In this document: positions 9,395 to 21,215 of the stretch, in pieces
Numbering within the stretch: the stretch's first letter is position 1
Layout of the letters: each line of letters opens with the position of its first letter
Source: Hyphodiscus hymeniophilus
Lineage: Eukaryota > Ascomycota > Leotiomycetes > Helotiales > Hyphodiscaceae
Assembly: GCA_016508695.1 (NCBI GenBank)
Contig: VNKQ01000003.1
Span: 2,496,001-2,560,000 of the forward strand
Length of the DNA stretch: 64,000 nt
Direction of reading: 5' to 3'
Program-made: the position numbers and the translations under genes
The notes under the pieces: model-generated
The model's database searches: none
The model's input: only the letters and a program-made list of their open reading frames with translations
What the model was told of the DNA's origin: nothing

Positions 9395-12008
9395 ATGCCA
9401 GCTGCCGCCACCGTTGGGTCCCACCCTTCCTCCTTGAAGATGGAGAATCGAAAGCACAGTCTTGCATCTGATGATTACGCGCCTCCGACAAAGAGACAAG
9501 CCGTCAACGGTACCAGATCATCGAATGACGATCTGCCATGGAAAGACGATCTAGAGGTATGTTATGTCACGACATGAGAACACATTCCATCAATATGCGT
9601 ATCACTTCACGTCAATCTCTCTTTGGGCTTGCGATATTCTGGAGTTCTCAACTCTCTGAAACCTTTCCTGATGGTGAAACTGGCCGATGCTAATGCGCAG
9701 CTTGCTATCAATAGCCTGCTTAGCCTGCAGACCATCTCATCCCCAACAGCATCGCACAAGATATCACCTTCGTAGTCCGCACACCTCTTCATACAATTTC
9801 TTCTTGTCGAACAGAATCGATCGGTAGAATTGGACACATTGCTGATACGTGTCATGTTGCAGAAATACCAAAAAGATGCTATCTATCGTCAGATGCTCGA
9901 GTATAAGCGTGAAAAGGCAACATTAGAGTCACAATTGAAGGATGTACAGAAGAGATCCTCGGATCATGATGATCACTTACGGGTCATTGATGCTTGGTGG
10001 TCACAGGTATGTTATCTCTTCATGGTGCTTCGCAATAAGGCTGATCGATATAGCTTTTGGACGAGGTCAGACTCCTTGCAGAAGATGAGATACCAGATTC
10101 AGATGCCGACAGTGAGTTTCTCAACACTCACCGATTATACAGCTAATCTCTCGTAGTATCATATTCTACTGCGGTCAATTTCAAAGGCAGCGAAGACTTC
10201 ACGGAGCATTTGGCAACCAAAAGCAAAGATATCAAGTCGAAACTATCTACCTTTTTTGGTAGTATCACAGCATCCCGTGGAAGCTCAACTCCAGATATTC
10301 AGGACCTCCAGTCAAAGCTAGCAAAGCTTCTGTCATCCCAGAAAGAGTACATGGTTAAAGTTGATCGCTTGCGGACCGAAAAGGAAGAGCTCAGTGAACG
10401 CCTCGAGACTGCTTCTCTTCGATACATCAAAGCCGAGAAACGACTAGACAGGGCGAAAAGTTCAGCTGTCGCAAAGTTGGAGCAACAAACCATTGCCGGA
10501 ACCGGTAACAGTGCTGGCAGTGGAATTGGTGGCGTTGAGAATGGAGCGGATGTCGAGATGACCAATGGCATTGAAGAGGAGAATGCAGCCTCGCAAACTG
10601 CCTTCAAGGAAGCTTCTGCTGTTGTTGCTAAGCAAAAGGAACAACTCGAAGCCGTCAACTCCGAGAATAAGTCCTTGACGGAGCAGCTTACAGCAGCCAG
10701 CGCCCGACTTTCGAACCTTACCGAGGACGACTATGCCCGCACTGAGCTGTTCAAACAATTTCGAGTACAACATGAAGATGTTATTCGCCGCATCAACCAC
10801 CTCGAACAAACCAACAAAGAATTGCAGCAGGAGTCAAAGAAGTACCAAGCTGAGAGGACTGCATATCGCACTCAGATCGAGATTGAACAAGAGGCCGCAA
10901 ATGCAGAGCTGGAAGGTCAATTACAGCGTGTTGAAGCAGACCTCACTCGTATCAGATCTGCGAGAGATGAGCTTAATGCCGAAGTCAGCATGCGAAAGGC
11001 TACCCAGGACCAGGATTCCAGCGCTAGCGACCATTTGAAGGAGCTCGTTGGTGCCAAGGAGGACCGCATCACCGCATTGGAGTTGGAAGTTGAACGTCTA
11101 AGGGCCCGTGTGGAAGAACAAGCTTGTGAGCCTACTCCTAGCCCCGACATTGATTCCTTGGATCTGGAACAATTGAAGCGAAAGTATGACATCTTGCAAC
11201 GCGAATTCGAATCTATCAACAAGGAATTGCCAGCGTTACAGGGAGCATACAAGCGGGTGCAAGCTTTGACCACGAAGAAGGTTATGGATTTCTCGACTCT
11301 GGAGGAGAGAGTTCAGATCTTGTCAGCCGAGAAAGCAAAGGCAGATCAAAAGTACTTCGCAGCGAGAAAGGATATGGACACGAGGGTGGGGGAGGTTCGA
11401 TCATTGAGAGCACAAAACGCCAAGAGCTCTGAGATCATTTCACAATTAAAGGATGTCGAAACCTCGAATAGGACTCTGCTTAGCAACCTGGAGAAGCAGC
11501 TTAGCGATATGAGACAATCCAACATATCGATTGCCGCAGACAACAAGAAATTGGAGGCTTCGACTCGGGAGGCTCTCAGCAAGTCTGAGACAATGAAGAA
11601 CCATCTTTCGGAGCTCACCAATTTACTCAAGTCAAAGGACACTTCAAACGCAAATGCGAAGCACCGGGTTCAGTCTGTAGAGACTGAGATAGAGCAACTC
11701 CGAGTCCGATACGAACAGGCGCAGAAGGAAAGGGACACATGGAAGGCAAAGTCATTGAGCAATCAATCTGGCGAAGAGGAAATGCTGAGAGTGAGTACTG
11801 TCTCGTCTATTAAGGAACCTGCTAATACATCTAGACTCTCGCACTCTGCACCATCTGCCGGAAGGATTTCAAGAACACCATCCTGAAGACTTGTGGTCAC
11901 CTCTTCTGCAACAATTGCGTTGAAGATCGTATCGCCAACCGTATGCGAAAATGCCCTAATTGCGCGAAGGCTTTCGACAAGATGGACGTTATGACCGCAC
12001 ACATGTGA
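9395..12008 (+). CDS. BRE1: E3 ubiquitin-protein ligase Bre1 (histone H2B ubiquitination)
   Basis: Five exons, 9395-9556, 9863-10006, 10054-10111, 10157-11790 and 11835-12008, encode 723 residues. The opening has SHPSSLKMENRKHSL and APPTKRQAVNG, then KYQKDAIYRQMLEYKREK. Most of the protein is predicted coiled coil (long heptad-rich exon 4). The last exon encodes the C3HC4 RING finger: CTICRKDF, LKTCGHLFCNNC and MRKCPNC. Bre1 works with the E2 Rad6 to monoubiquitinate the histone H2B tail, which promotes H3K4 and H3K79 methylation. Intron 1 is 306 bp, long for this genome; the others are about 45 bp. At the exon 3/4 joint a codon is split A|TA; the frame is right but the exact donor is my choice. 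Confidence 0.95.
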
Positions 12009-12455
12009 TACATTTTGCTAGCGCTCGTTTCCCAATGTTTGGATCTTTCTTCCCTAGGCGTTTGGGCGGACTCTTGCATAGCAAGGTCGTGTATAATTGC
12101 ATAAGATGAGCCTGTTGGCTTTGCATGGCTCCGAGCTTCGTCAATTTCTTTGGACTTTGTACATTCCCTTTTCAAGCAAGCAATGAGGGCGAGCGTTTCA
12201 CACTGATATCTGCCCATGATAATGGGTCAGTGTTGTAGAGTAGATACAATGACGAAGACTTTCATATGCAGTATATCCCATAACCGTTTGATTGGCTTTT
12301 AAATCTATTTGAATCAATGATTGCTTCCAGACCCAGATAGCCATTTCCCGACCTGAATTAACTCCTGGATCTGCTCCCAGAACCAGATGGCTCACTCTTC
12401 GTACTCCTAAACCCACAACGCCTTGTACTACGTTACCCTTATTCCCTGACATTAA
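12009..12455. other. Convergent intergenic region
   Basis: About 450 bp between the BRE1 stop and the SARAF-like stop. It holds two 3' UTRs; nothing else is visible. Confidence 0.5.
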
Positions 12456-13470
12456 TCACCTTCTGGATGTGCTTCCAAAACCAGTCGACTCATGTCTTGT
12501 ACTGCTTCCAGACCCAGAGCTTCTCGACCCACTGCTTCGACTTGGTCCAGCACCCCAACTCCCTGCATTATCATTGCCACCACCAAACCAACCCCGGTTA
12601 TTTTGCACAGCTGGTTCTTGTCTTTGTCCTCTATTCCCAGCCATATATCCCGCAGCCGCACCTGTAGCAGCCCCACTCCAAAAGCCAGGTCTCCATCCCT
12701 CTTGAGAACTACTGTACTTTCCCGGATACGGAGGCGGTGGGTCATCCCCTCCATCTCCTCCTCCACCACCACCTCCTCCTCCCCATCCTCCCCACCCACC
12801 ATTGCCACGAGGACGCCGTGCTCGAGGTGCATTTTGAGTTGCGTTGCAGGCGGAGACGAGTATCCAGATCGCCACTCCAACGAACAATACCATGAACAAA
12901 ATGCTATCCCACGTCCAATTATCTTCAGCCGCCTTTGCCTGTTCCCTGCCCTTAGACTTGTCCTTCGAGCCACCCCACCATGTCGTCCCGTACCTCTCCT
13001 CGCCCTTGTCCGTGAGGACCAACCGATACTCAACTGCACAGCTGCCTTTCAGCACCCGCTCATCGGCCGCGTTGTCATACCCCTCACATATAACCTCAGT
13101 AGAACCCAGCTTGAACTCCTCGGGGATATTGGCCGTACAACTCCACTGTATGTCCTCGGCCTCATAGTCGGAACCTTGGTTCGTGCAGCGCATTATATCG
13201 ATCTTGTGGTGTGCGCAGCCTGGGCCTTGACAGGTGAGTTGAGGAACGGCTGGGACGCGCCGATGAGCTGTTTTCTTGTCGGCGCGGAGAGTGAGGGTTT
13301 TGACCTGAGAGTATTGTTAGTCCCTATGAGAGATAACGAGGGAGGCGACGAACGTTAGAGAGGAGGATTGCATCCTTCGGGCTCTTCTGGTTCTTGTTCC
13401 CGAGTGCAGAAGCTGGCTCGAGTAGGAGGAGAGATAGGAGCGCGGGGTAGAGAAATGGTAAGAGCTGCAT
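12456..13470 (-). CDS. SARAF-like store-operated calcium entry regulator (DUF1183)
   Basis: Two exons, 13470-13354 and 13304-12456, give 321 residues. The start MQLLPFLYPALLSLLL is a signal peptide ending near PASALG. Then KDAILLSN|VKTLTLRADKKTAHRR crosses the 49-bp intron, whose donor GTTCGT is unusual. The lumenal domain has PQLTCQGPGC, MRCTNQGSDYEAEDIQW and CEGYDNAADERVLKGSC, the cysteine pattern of SARAF. One transmembrane helix (ILFMVLFVGVAIWILVSAC) is followed by a Gly/Trp-rich cytosolic tail and FWSGAATGAAAGYMAG. In animals SARAF is an ER protein that turns off store-operated Ca2+ entry. Fungi generally lack a clear STIM/Orai pair, so its partner is unknown. Family call strong, role in fungi inferred. 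Confidence 0.88.
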
Positions 13471-14186
13471 GGTGAAAGCTGGAAGAGCTGTTGTTTCCAG
13501 AGTAATTGGTATGCTACCAGTCCGGGTATGCGCAAAAAGGCTGCGTGAAAGGGTCAAGACATTCAGGCACTTTGTGTTGGGATTGCGCGGCTTTTGATGT
13601 GGGTTGAGGACAGATTGGAGAAAGTTAAGTGAGTGAGGGAAGGCGTCGTTACCTTGGCGTGTTATACTCTATGATTGGCAAGGCTGGATTTGCCACGCAG
13701 CCTCGCCAGTTTCGGCTTTAGTCATTTAGGACGAGAACTTCGTGATCAAGGTTCAAAATGTACTCCAGACCACAAGTCAGAAGAGTCCATAGGACTACAA
13801 GCGCTAAGAATTACACGTTTGATCCACTGCGGCATATCACACCAGCAGACTTATAATGAAGGAATTTTGACGTCGATTTGGATTTTTATTATCAGCTACG
13901 TATCCTGGTTGAGTACCAGACCAGTGTCCATGATACATCACGACATTCATCCTATAAGGATGCACGAGATAAATCATCCATGCCGGTGATTCGCGAGGAA
14001 TCAGGACTGAAGACCCCAGCAGGATGTGCCTTCAGTCCTCGCAATGACTAGAGCAAGATGCGACCGTTCTACCTAGACTCAGCTTTTGCTTGAATAGCCG
14101 AGAAATCATCGATGCAGAGGGGAAATCATCGCTAGAAGAGATAGAAACCGGAAATGCTCATTGAATCATGCCAGAAATTGAGGTGT
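13471..14186. other. Intergenic, no supported gene
   Basis: About 700 bp between the SARAF-like 5' end and the RAD23 3' end. No coding pattern. Near 14005-14042 two copies of a GAGGACTGAAG-type motif in opposite orientation form an imperfect inverted repeat, possibly a weak RNA stem. Confidence 0.4.
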
Positions 14187-15744
14187 CTATTCATCATCTT
14201 CGGGCTGGTCGAACAGGAAGTTTGCAGCGAGTTCTTCATTCTTGTCACAGGCGAAGTAGGCTTGAATGGCTTGATCCCGTGAGAATCCAAGACGGCATAA
14301 CTGCACATCATCAATACAGATCTGGGAAGAGGAGCCATGTGACTTACTCGCTCAATAGCTTCGCGCTCATCCTCGGTAACGCTGATAGCCTGTGCTCCAG
14401 GTGGAAGTGGTGCATCGTTCTCGGCATCCTCACTCAGAAGTTGAAGGAATTGCTCAGGATGCTGACCGATCAATTGTGCCAACTGAGGGTTTCCGGCCCC
14501 AACTTGTTGAAGGATCGGCTCAAGCATCTGAGGGTTTTGTTGAACGACCTGTCGGAGTTGTTGAAATTGAGGGTTGTTTCGAAGGAAATCGAGATTGCCC
14601 AATCCAGCAGCGGCACCACCAGCACCTGCTCCTGCTCCTGCTCCTGCTCCAGCTCCAGCTGATCCAAAGAGGTTCCCAGCTCCAGCTCCAGCTCCACTAC
14701 GAGCACCGCCTCCAGCTTGGGCAGCCTGGGCAGCTTGTTGGAAAAGATCCACGGCCTCATCACCACCCTCAACTCCTGGAATCACGTCGGCAGGGAGAGG
14801 GGAAGCTGCGCTTGCGGCAGGAGGTTGTCTTTGCTCGGCTTGAAGGTTCTCGGGAATACCCTATAAATTTATTAGCTTCGTTGCGAGATTGTACAGCATT
14901 ACCCACGGTCAAGAGATATTCAATAGCCCGCTCTGAGTTGTAGAAAGCAGCACGAAGGGCCGCCTCAATCTCTGCTCGGGGAAAGCCCATTGATTCCATC
15001 TCTGTAATTTGTGCAGCGCGCTCAGAAGCAATAGCGGCTCCAGCAGATGATGCAGCTGGTGTGGCCGGAGTCGCAACGGTCGCAGGAGCACCAGAACCAG
15101 CGGGAGACGGGGTAGCGGGTACAGCATTCGCAATATTCGAGGATTGTACAGGAGCAGCAGGAGGAGCGGGGGTCGAAGCGGCAACTGGTGCTGGGGTTGA
15201 AGGAGCTTTCGAGGAGGAAGCGGCAGCAGGTGGAGCTTTTGGCTGTAGAGTGTTAGAAGGCAGAAGAGGATTACTGATAATGATATTGGATGCATACCTT
15301 TGTGAGCATGCACACGATAAATCCTTTCTCTTCGATCTTGTAGGACTCAACCGTCTGAGCATCTTGCAGGATCTTGCCTAAATAGCAGTGAGCATGCGCC
15401 AGTTGCCGGGTTCCGATGCAACGCCATCCAACATACCAGAGTAAATCAGCTTCTGCTGAGATGCCTCCCATCCTTTCTCCTTTTCGATCTTCGCCTTGAC
15501 CTCTGAAATCTATGGATGTCCAACATTAGTGAGTATTCGTCGGCGCAACTAGCTTCTGGGCGCAGATAGCTTCCCGACGTGCGTGGTGGAATGGCAAATG
15601 ATGAGAAGTAGCATACCAGCTCTGCAGGTTCAGCTTCAATGACAAATTTCTGCTGCTTCAAATCCTGGACGCAAGAATCAAGGTTAGCTGCAAGCACCCT
15701 GGCGGGAAGCTACAGAAGGAACATACTTTGAAAGTGAGCTTCAT
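14187..15744 (-). CDS. RAD23: UV excision repair protein Rad23
   Basis: Seven exons: 15744-15727, 15664-15617, 15509-15437, 15377-15298, 15242-14907, 14860-14348 and 14300-14187, encoding 393 residues. The first four small exons make the ubiquitin-like domain (MKLTFK, DLKQQKFVIEAEPAEL, KLIYSG, GKILQDAQTVESY). A Pro/Ala/Ser linker leads to UBA1 (ITEMESMGFPRAEIEAALRA, ending EYLLT|GIPENLQ). The Gly/Ala linker is followed by the XPC/Rad4-binding domain (LDFLRNNPQFQQLR, LEPILQQVGAGNPQL) and UBA2 (AIERLCRLGFSRDQ, FLFDQPEDDE at the end). Rad23 partners Rad4 in nucleotide excision repair and delivers ubiquitinated proteins to the proteasome. Intron 5 uses a GTGGGT donor, chosen because it keeps YLLTGIPE. 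Confidence 0.95.
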
Positions 15745-18700
15745 GATTGCGGATGTGCAGCTCTGAGGCTGTTGATGTAAGAGGTGTCGTTTTGTCCTTG
15801 GCTGGATGTTCCTGCTTGATGGCAACGTTGGTCGTTGGTGATGGGAAGATGTATGGTGGGAGATGGAAATGGAGGTGATGCAGAGACGCAGAGTTGCAGA
15901 AGGCGAAAAGTGAGGCCGTGCGTCCGCGTTAGCGCTCAGGCGTCAGTATGAATCGCAATCCTCATCAGTTTACCATCACAGCCTTGCCAACGGATTCTAC
16001 ACGATTCACTGCTCTTTACGTTGCTAGTCTCAATCATGTCTATAAATCACGATGATAATGTTTGCTTCACTCTTAAAAGTGATTTTCGGATTACACGTAT
16101 GTCAGGAGCAAAAGTTAGTCCTATCAATGGGATAAATCGCGGGGTATTTCCAAAAGAGTTCAGCCTTGTCTGAGAATTAACAGATGATGAACTAGCCACA
16201 AGTAGGGCTACTCATTACATCTTCGGCAAGTGTCTTCTGGAGTATTCTTCTTGTTAGTATGATGAGAAGTGCCAGATCTCTACTGAAAATCCAGTGAGGA
16301 TCTCAGCCTCGCCTACCAGTCAACTGCCAGCAACAAGACAGCCATCATAATTGTCTTGCCTGTAATGTATCCATGATTCCATTCATGTTTGGATAGTTTC
16401 TCTCAGTTATTACTCATGGTTTGCTTGTGCATCCATCTTTTCATGTGCTATCCTCAAACATGGAGCTACATGATGCTCAGGATTCGAGTATCGAGTTATG
16501 ATAAGCTCCTCGGCGTTTGTCAAAATCGCGCGTATCCAAACTTCAAATCTCTGAATCTTATTCAACGTTGATTTACAACGGTGTGATTCCTGTAACGATT
16601 TACCCCTTTTAAGAACACTCTTGGAATTTTGGATATCTCTCCTTGTCTACCTCCGACAAATGCCACTTCACGCTTCCCTTGTGCTCATGTCTCACATGAT
16701 GCATGCCATAACGTTCAATCGGCTTTGTTCATTGGGTTTGAAAGCAGAAGTCTTACCAGCGGCTTTCCCCTTACCATGATCAGATTCTACGACGTACAGC
16801 GACATGTGAGTCTAGGAGCAGCACGCGTGAGTACTTGCTATGAAGTCAAGCAATAAGTCAAGCAATAACTGTTGATTTGAAATCTGTGATCGTCTTCGGT
16901 TTGCGTCACCACTCAAAAGTTTCACCTTCAAAGTCATAGCCTCACAATGTCCGGGTTCCCTTCTCTTCCTATCTTTCTGCACGTCTACCTCCACTAGATA
17001 CATAAAGAACCCGGAACTGCATCATAGCTTTGACTCTAGCAAAAGATTCATGCGGTCCAGCCCATCCATCGTCTCTATGTCAAGTCACAGGTATCAATGG
17101 ATTCGCAAATGATTCAGCCTCAGTTCTACTAAGCCCCGAATACGAAGCCTTGTCTTCCTACCGCTTTTTGATCCTCTTACAGTTTACAAGAGATCTTGAA
17201 ACATAGCTTCTTCTCCAGCCTTTATTGGGTTGCGGCCCGTCGGGTGTTTGATCTTGGGATGTTTCGGGATATTGGCGAGCAGACTAAAGATATGACCGTG
17301 TCGATACACTGAAGCCCGATGCGGATAGCTTTGGTGATACGCTGCTTGGAGAGATGATCAGGCAGTTTGATGCAAGTACGAAGGACCAGATGCTGCTGCG
17401 TACAAATGTTCTATTTTTGTAATCATGCAAGACGGAGGCTGAACAGCGTCATTCACACTGCTGCATGCACACCTCAGCACTAGAGACGTTCTCATATGGG
17501 GATTGAGAGATGATCCGGTTTGTAAACAATAATGAGGTAATCGAATAAATGAAGCGGATACATCTAAATTAATCCATTAATCGAAATCTTCGGCAACCGG
17601 TCAGCAACTAGCAACGGACAAAGACTTTATTGCTGAGCGGCTCAGAAGTGGGATCGCAATAATAATGCCTAACTCCACTATTCTCATCAAACTTCTCATG
17701 GATCAAGGATACTCCTCGGACGCGAATTCGGAGATGGGATTCTCCATCGCTCCTGTTGCCCGCAGAATAATGGAAGAAACAATAGTCTTCCTTCACTCGA
17801 GCTGCAATACGGGTGTACCTTACAGAAGTCCGCCGGCTATCCGCCATTCTCTGGTCAGCTCTTCGCTCAGCTCCCACTATGTACAATGATATATCACAGA
17901 GCTCGGTCGAGTGAGGTGACGAAGATTGGCAGCCACTTTCACCTCCACATATGAGACAATCAAGCCTCCTCGTCGATACTGCGATTCTGGCTCTCTGTCG
18001 AGTTGATCGAATCGTAAAACTCGGCACTCAGACCTTACCGGTGATGCTATGGCGCAGTTCTCCAATTACGGGCCATGATTTCTCGCAATTCTCACAAGGA
18101 TAGACGCCCAAGGCTTGATCCCTTCCGCACATACCCTCGCCCTCCTCTTATCCATAGCCAGCTTACCTTTGTCGACCTGTCATACGCGTCGAAATGTCCC
18201 CCAATACTCCACTCAGGAGTACAGGCGACTCTCTTTTCTTCTGTCGGAGGGGAAGCCGGATGCATATGCATGCCTAGTAAATTGGTAATGCCTGGACTCT
18301 GGAGCTCAACATCTTACCAAAGGCAATATTTGCAGGGAGCATGGACGACAATTACAGGCTTGGACCTGGCGCAAAAGAATGGAGAGGGGTCTGGCTTGGC
18401 CATTTCATCATACTGTATCGTATCACAACACAGATCCCGAGAAAAACAAACAAACAAACAACCCACACTGGAAAACATCAAAACAGAGAACCACAAAATA
18501 AGCAGAACTGGACTCCTGGAATAACAAATCCCAAAACTCAAGCTTTTCTTCTCTTCTTTTTTCAGATACTGATTCTTCTATATCTTTAGTTCTCCCCCCT
18601 GACCCTACCCCCTTCAGCACGCCAAAGTATATTGCCCTTTCTTTCAATTTACACGCTCTTTAAATCGTTGAAATACATACATACACGCGACCTGTCAAAC

Positions 18701-19820
18701 TCTGCATTATACTGCATCTTCTTGCTGGATCCAATCAGCTTGTCGCTTTGGACTTCTACCAGCAAAAACGCGACTCTCTCACTACAAGCAACTGCAGGCT
18801 AAACAACATCGACGGCCGAGCAGCTCAACGCCACAACAGATCAGATCGTCTAATAGATCGCCAATTGGCTTTTTTACGGCCTGCCAATCTTACTTGCACG
18901 GATTTATAACGTCAATTTTCAGGGAAGCTTGCTCTTGGAGTTGGTTGGACTTATTAGACCACCCCGCCTCGGCTTGTCAGCAGAGTTCTGGACCTGGTGG
19001 ACGGGATTTGCGATCGGATCCTTGACACGCGACGCGTTGAGGCGCTTTAGGAAAACATATACACAACCCCCATCCCCAGACTGTTGTCAATTGATCTGGT
19101 CCATTCACCTATCTTGCGTGGCCTCATATACGACCTCCTTGTCATCGCTGTTGGGGATTGAGTTTGGAATTTGTTGTTTACAGGAAGTAACACATTCCGC
19201 CGTCGTTTATCCGTTCGCTTGGTGGGGTTTGATATAAACAACACGACGCAGGCGAAACCCACACCCCGCTTCACGCATTCTGTCAATCCTCCTCCTGTCA
19301 ATTACCTTCTTCTTACCCGGTTCTTAGACGACGAGGCCCACAGGACGACCAAGTTGCAGATTTGGCAAGATCCGAGCAGCTTCCTGCATTCCGCGTTCCA
19401 TTCGTTTGCACCTACCGTTGCACTGCATTGCTCCGCAATCCATGTCGACGGGTTCAAGCACAGCGTCTCGTATCATCTCTCAACCTGCAACGAGCCTTGC
19501 TTTTCCAGTTTGCCACCCAAGCCGTCGCAAGTGGAAGCGTAGGAACAGGGGACTGTAGGACGGCCCAAATTGCACGACAGTATTGTGATATTCGGTACGA
19601 CTTGTGGAACCCGGCCTATGTGAGGGGGATCATTGTGATATCTAGACCGCCTCTTGGATATCAGCAGAGGCAGACTCTTGGTCGAAGCTCAAGACATTGT
19701 TTGCTGTCGCTCGTTCGCTTCGCTCGTTTGTTCCGTGTCTTGTGCCTGGATCCTTATATCTCCCCGCCATCTCAGATTTGTTGCACGAACCACCTATCAT
19801 TACTTGAAGATTGCGACGTG
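15745..19820. other. Gene-poor 4-kb region, probably including a long 5' leader
   Basis: I find no coding region with family motifs on either strand. Short frames are scattered and lack consistent splice logic. Bases 18450-18520 contain CAAACAAACAAAC repeats, and 18580-18660 are pyrimidine-rich. From about 18900 the reading frames toward the membrane protein become longer (19362 is in frame with its start at 19821), which suggests a long leader with upstream ORFs or an unrecognised N-terminal extension. Confidence 0.4.
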
Positions 19821-21215
19821 ATGGGAGTCTTTCCTCTCACCCTCGGCGCATTAGCTGTTGCCAGTGGTGCTGCGTTGGTCACTTTTGATATCATTTTTGC
19901 TATTACACTGTCGACCACATCATCTCCGACGGGTACCAGGGTAATTGCGATTGTCGCATCAGGATTGGGTTCAGTCTCTGTGGCCTTACTACTGCTACTC
20001 GTGGGCCGACAGATTCGGTATAGGAATGGTGCTCACATCAAAGACTTTGGATATGGAAAACAATATACGTATTTGTTGGCTGGATTTTCTGCGGTGTTTG
20101 GGGTTCTTTCCACAGTGATATCTGCATTGGAGTTGGGTATGATGAGAAGTAAGGCCTCAGAAATTCCGCAGACGATTACTTCTTCGTCGACGGAAAGTCT
20201 GGTTATTGGCTGCTTCATTGTGTGGGCTGTGGCATTATTGTCGCAGGCAGTGTTCATTCTCTGCATGGTAATCATCCAGCGAAGGGACTTTCAACAAACG
20301 ATTCAACGCTACCAACCGGAAGAGACACCAGAACCTCCATCAGAGATGAAGGACACGAATCCCAGTCCGGCCACGCCTCCAGGACCCGAGTACCGCAACA
20401 CTTCAATTGAGTCTCCTCCATCATCAAGTGGCCGATCTCGAGCCGGATCAGACACCATAGCTTCATTCCGATCCTCCATATCCCAAGTCGTTCGACCTAT
20501 CACCTCGAAAACCAAGCTCATCAACAGACCTACACACCGTCCTACCTCCACCGAATCAAGTACCCGCGAAACAAGCATATCGATCGAAGATGGATTCGAC
20601 TCATGGGATACATCAGCAGTAGATTTTCAATCTCGACATGCAGTGGAGTCAGCTTCCCCAACACACCCACGATTCCTCGAAACAATCCCAGCGAGTCCTA
20701 CCACGAGTCGAAGTGCAAGTCCTGGTTTTCCACTAGATCTAGAGCCTCCAAAACAGAGGCAGAGAAGTCGAAGCTATAGTCCTGCGAACAGCTACCGAGA
20801 GCCTCCGAAGTCGAGGACAACGAGTCCAACAGAGAGTATGAATGAAGCTCATATCCATCCTCTGTTTAGAACGGACTCGCCGACTCCTCCTCCACCAACT
20901 ACGCCGGGCACGGTAGTCACTGCTGCTCCTGGAGCAGGACAATTGATATCCGACCGCGCGAGCATTCGCAGGATGCGGAGTGGGAGTCTTCCATCAAGTC
21001 CGTTGATGCATCAGGATAGCTTGGATAACATCCGAGCTGACATCGTACGAGAAGAAGAGCAGAAAGTTCTGGATGAGTCTGGGGTTGAAAGACAACTCAC
21101 TCCCCCGATCCCGGAGTGGATTCTTTCTGGGGCGCCGCCGAGGAGCAGCATGTCGGGATACTCGAGGCGGAAACCTCCGAGTTTGAGAAAGGTTGGTGAA
21201 GTAAGGAAAGCGTAG
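19821..21215 (+). CDS. Four-helix membrane protein with long disordered tail, unknown function
   Basis: I do not recognise the family. The 464-residue frame starts MGVFPLTLGALAVASGAAL. Four hydrophobic segments fall near residues 3-30, 37-65, 78-103 and 127-152 (for example IVASGLGSVSVALLLLLVG and CFIVWAVALLSQAVFILCM). Then comes a basic turn (IQRRDFQQTIQR) and about 300 residues rich in Ser, Pro, Thr and Arg with many SP/TP sites (ASPTHPRF, TSPTESM), so the tail is probably cytosolic and phosphorylated. The tail contains ILSGAPPRSSMSGYSRRKP near its end. The frame is open upstream to 19362, but that part has poor composition and I chose the ATG just before the first helix. No introns seen. 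Confidence 0.7.
   Translation: MGVFPLTLGALAVASGAALVTFDIIFAITLSTTSSPTGTRVIAIVASGLGSVSVALLLLLVGRQIRYRNGAHIKDFGYGKQYTYLLAGFSAVFGVLSTVISALELGMMRSKASEIPQTITSSSTESLVIGCFIVWAVALLSQAVFILCMVIIQRRDFQQTIQRYQPEETPEPPSEMKDTNPSPATPPGPEYRNTSIESPPSSSGRSRAGSDTIASFRSSISQVVRPITSKTKLINRPTHRPTSTESSTRETSISIEDGFDSWDTSAVDFQSRHAVESASPTHPRFLETIPASPTTSRSASPGFPLDLEPPKQRQRSRSYSPANSYREPPKSRTTSPTESMNEAHIHPLFRTDSPTPPPPTTPGTVVTAAPGAGQLISDRASIRRMRSGSLPSSPLMHQDSLDNIRADIVREEEQKVLDESGVERQLTPPIPEWILSGAPPRSSMSGYSRRKPPSLRKVGEVRKA

Noticed and set aside
12492..13358. 288-codon open frame on the plus strand
   Set aside because: It overlaps the SARAF-like gene, which has a signal peptide, a membrane helix and consistent splicing on the other strand.
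14392..14943. Plus-strand frames across RAD23
   Set aside because: Low-complexity Gln/Leu product arising from the Gly/Ala linker codons of RAD23 read in antisense.
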